A stretch of DNA of 6,115 bases from Candidatus Hodarchaeota archaeon (GTDB lineage: Archaea; Asgardarchaeota; Heimdallarchaeia; Hodarchaeales; Hodarchaeaceae). The notes beneath the pieces were generated by a model. It was given only the letters and a program-made list of their open reading frames with translations. It had not been told where the DNA came from and ran no database searches. Location: positions 1 to 6,115 of the forward strand of contig JAUUVJ010000267.1 in assembly GCA_030589605.1 (NCBI GenBank), in the 5' to 3' direction. The position numbers and the translations under genes are program-made. Below are positions 4,507 through 6,115 of this stretch, in pieces (the stretch's first letter is position 1; every line of letters starts with the position of its first letter).

Positions 4507-6115
4507 CTAGTATTATTGTTTTAGTGATTCTACTCATAAATTTAAGCTTTTACGTTTCTAAACCAGTATCAGGTGAAACACCAAAACCAATAGACAATCT
4601 AAACAGGATCAATAACTCTGTACTAGAAAATGATAATATGTCACTTTTATATTTCTCAAAATTGTTATCTTCAGATCCAAAAGAAGCAGAAAATTATTTG
4701 AGTAGATTATCACAATTTCATCCTGCAAGCACTAATCAGGGTGAAACTAATGAAAATGATCCTCATTACAATGGATTTTATATGAATGGATCAATTCTGG
4801 ATTACTACACCAAATCTCCTCATCTACCACCAGCTTTTGTCCTTTTTTTTAAAACTAATGATACATTTTCAATGTCGTTTTCATTGAATAATTTGCTTGG
4901 GTTTTCACAAAGTATTATGGGTTCTTTTAAGCTGAATCAATCTGATCAGAATATTACAAATAATGAGTTTATTGCTATTTGGGCAATATCTTTTTCTTCA
5001 AATTACCCGATGATTTCAAATTTTACTTTTATTCCTGTCGATTCCCCTTTAGAAACAAACCAGCAATTTATTAGATATAATTTTGAATTACATCTTCTCG
5101 AAGTAGCATTTCTTTCTCTTACTGGACTCTCACATCTTGATGCAACCTCTCATATCCCAAAATATTTACGAGGAGATATTGAAGTATCTCTTATAACAAT
5201 TCAAGCTTATGAGCAGATTAATGGTTCATTGTTACTGGAGATGCCTCTTCCTTACGTTGGTTTTGCAATAGAGGCTGGGAGTAGAGATATCATTGCATTT
5301 GTACCCCTAAATCGAACACTTGACATAAAAATTCAGTTTAACACAAAGGAAGTTGGTTGGCACACAGTCAATCATTCTATAGATGAACCTCTAGGATATC
5401 AAAACGAAAACGTTTCTTTTGTCATGTTAACTCCTTATATTTCCAACAAATTGGTGGAAAACACAAAAGAACTAGAAGCAAACATTACAGCTTTAGGTTT
5501 CAGATTAGATAGATACAGTGCGCTATTAAAAGAGATTGATGAACATAATAACGCTTCAAGATATTACCTTAATATTTCAAATCCAACATATTCGTTGAAC
5601 GAAGTAAACTGGGGTAGTGACGGTAATAAAGCTCTTTTTGAGGCTGAAGTCTCTATCGGTAAGTGTCAACGATATGTTAATCTAGTTACAAAATTCGTAT
5701 CTGACCTTCAACGAGATCCTGATTTCAATATTATGTCAATTATATTCATAATGTCGCTTCTCCTCTCCTTATTCATAGGAATCCTTTTTTTCACAAATCC
5801 AATAAGTCGAATTGTATGTTCAATATCTACAACGGTTCTCATCTTTTTACTAAACATTGTAGCAAATCCTAGAATTGAATTATCACTAGTTCGTAATACG
5901 TTAACTCTTATCCCGAATAGTTTAGAAATTTCGATCTATTATCTTTTTCTCATTGGTTGTGTTATAGCTAATTGTGTCCTAATTTTGGGTTTACCATTCC
6001 TTTCAATTTCTTTTTCGAAACTATCATTAGTTTTCGAATTCATTTTTAGAAATATAAAACGTCAAAAATTCCGTTCTTCAATTTTTATACTGACGTTAAC
6101 TATGATTACATTGAG
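4491..6115 (+). CDS. Large exported-domain protein leading into an FtsX-type permease repeat (3' truncated)
   Basis: The frame stays open from the ATG at 4491 to the right edge, giving 541 codons and no stop. Residues 1-28 look like a signal peptide or a first membrane helix: KR at 2-3, a hydrophobic core at 8-22 and a possible cleavage after PVSG. Residues 29-414 form a Ser/Thr/Asn-rich ectodomain with 14 N-X-S/T sequons, a helical, possibly coiled-coil stretch (about 320-352) and a single Cys (392). Membrane helices follow at about 415-434, 438-457 and 480-504. Next come the basic cytosolic segment FRNIKRQKFRSS (519-530) and the start of a fourth helix; this is how FtsX/MacB permease domains commonly begin, and the positive-inside rule agrees. 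I do not recognise the ectodomain. The gene is divergent from the small permease and two ATPases and probably supplies their large partner subunit. An in-frame ATG at 4464 is an alternative start, but it would put nine residues before the signal-like MKR. No strong ribosome-binding motif is seen; AGGA at 4475 is 12 bases away. Confidence 0.8.
   Translation, partial: MKRSFSSIIVLVILLINLSFYVSKPVSGETPKPIDNLNRINNSVLENDNMSLLYFSKLLSSDPKEAENYLSRLSQFHPASTNQGETNENDPHYNGFYMNGSILDYYTKSPHLPPAFVLFFKTNDTFSMSFSLNNLLGFSQSIMGSFKLNQSDQNITNNEFIAIWAISFSSNYPMISNFTFIPVDSPLETNQQFIRYNFELHLLEVAFLSLTGLSHLDATSHIPKYLRGDIEVSLITIQAYEQINGSLLLEMPLPYVGFAIEAGSRDIIAFVPLNRTLDIKIQFNTKEVGWHTVNHSIDEPLGYQNENVSFVMLTPYISNKLVENTKELEANITALGFRLDRYSALLKEIDEHNNASRYYLNISNPTYSLNEVNWGSDGNKALFEAEVSIGKCQRYVNLVTKFVSDLQRDPDFNIMSIIFIMSLLLSLFIGILFFTNPISRIVCSISTTVLIFLLNIVANPRIELSLVRNTLTLIPNSLEISIYYLFLIGCVIANCVLILGLPFLSISFSKLSLVFEFIFRNIKRQKFRSSIFILTLTMITL

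Noticed and set aside
1..6115. Mobile element, CRISPR array, tRNA or toxin-antitoxin pair
   Set aside because: I saw no transposase or integrase motifs, no regularly spaced repeats, no cloverleaf-like sequence and no small paired genes; everything except the spacers is explained by transporter genes and the first partial gene.

Overview
The window holds the tail of one gene and two separate ABC transport systems that face each other. The sequence is AT-rich. Several signs point to an archaeon, although nothing here proves it: GGAG-type ribosome-binding motifs mixed with genes that have none, a T-run at a gene end without an obvious GC hairpin, and a surface protein dense in N-glycosylation sequons. 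An Asgard-type archaeon is possible, but that is a low-confidence guess. No ribosomal RNA, tRNA, CRISPR array, insertion sequence or transposase was seen.

Left part (1-2208, + strand). The last 76 codons of a gene cut by the left edge resemble the C-terminus of an NmrA/atypical-SDR NAD(P)-binding protein. After a 59-base gap comes a two-gene DrrAB/NatAB-like ABC-2 exporter: an ATPase (291-1043) and a six-helix permease (1036-2157). The two genes overlap by 8 bases, and a clear GGAGATGA ribosome-binding site lies inside the ATPase gene. A T-rich tract ends this operon.

Middle part (2207-4279, - strand, convergent with the first operon). Read from 4279 leftwards, the order is a very small FtsX-type permease (216 aa, almost no extracytoplasmic loop), then two different MacB/LolD/FtsE-class ATPases, both with intact catalytic motifs. 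The genes are 25 and 5 bases apart, so they look like one operon.

Right part (4280-6115). A 211-base AT-rich divergent spacer carries a perfect 16-base palindrome. A large gene then starts on the + strand and runs off the right edge after 541 codons. It encodes a signal peptide, an ectodomain of about 386 residues with 14 N-X-S/T sequons, three membrane helices, and then the beginning of what looks like an FtsX-type permease repeat (NIKRQKFRSS followed by a hydrophobic stretch).

Working model (inference): the small permease, the two ATPases and the large exported-domain permease form one divergently transcribed type VII (MacB/Lol/FtsEX-like, mechanotransmission-type) ABC machine. In it the ectodomain sits on one permease subunit and two different ATPases may pair as a heterodimer. 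This asymmetric design is the most interesting item in the window. The ABC-2 exporter on the left appears to be an independent, more ordinary system.
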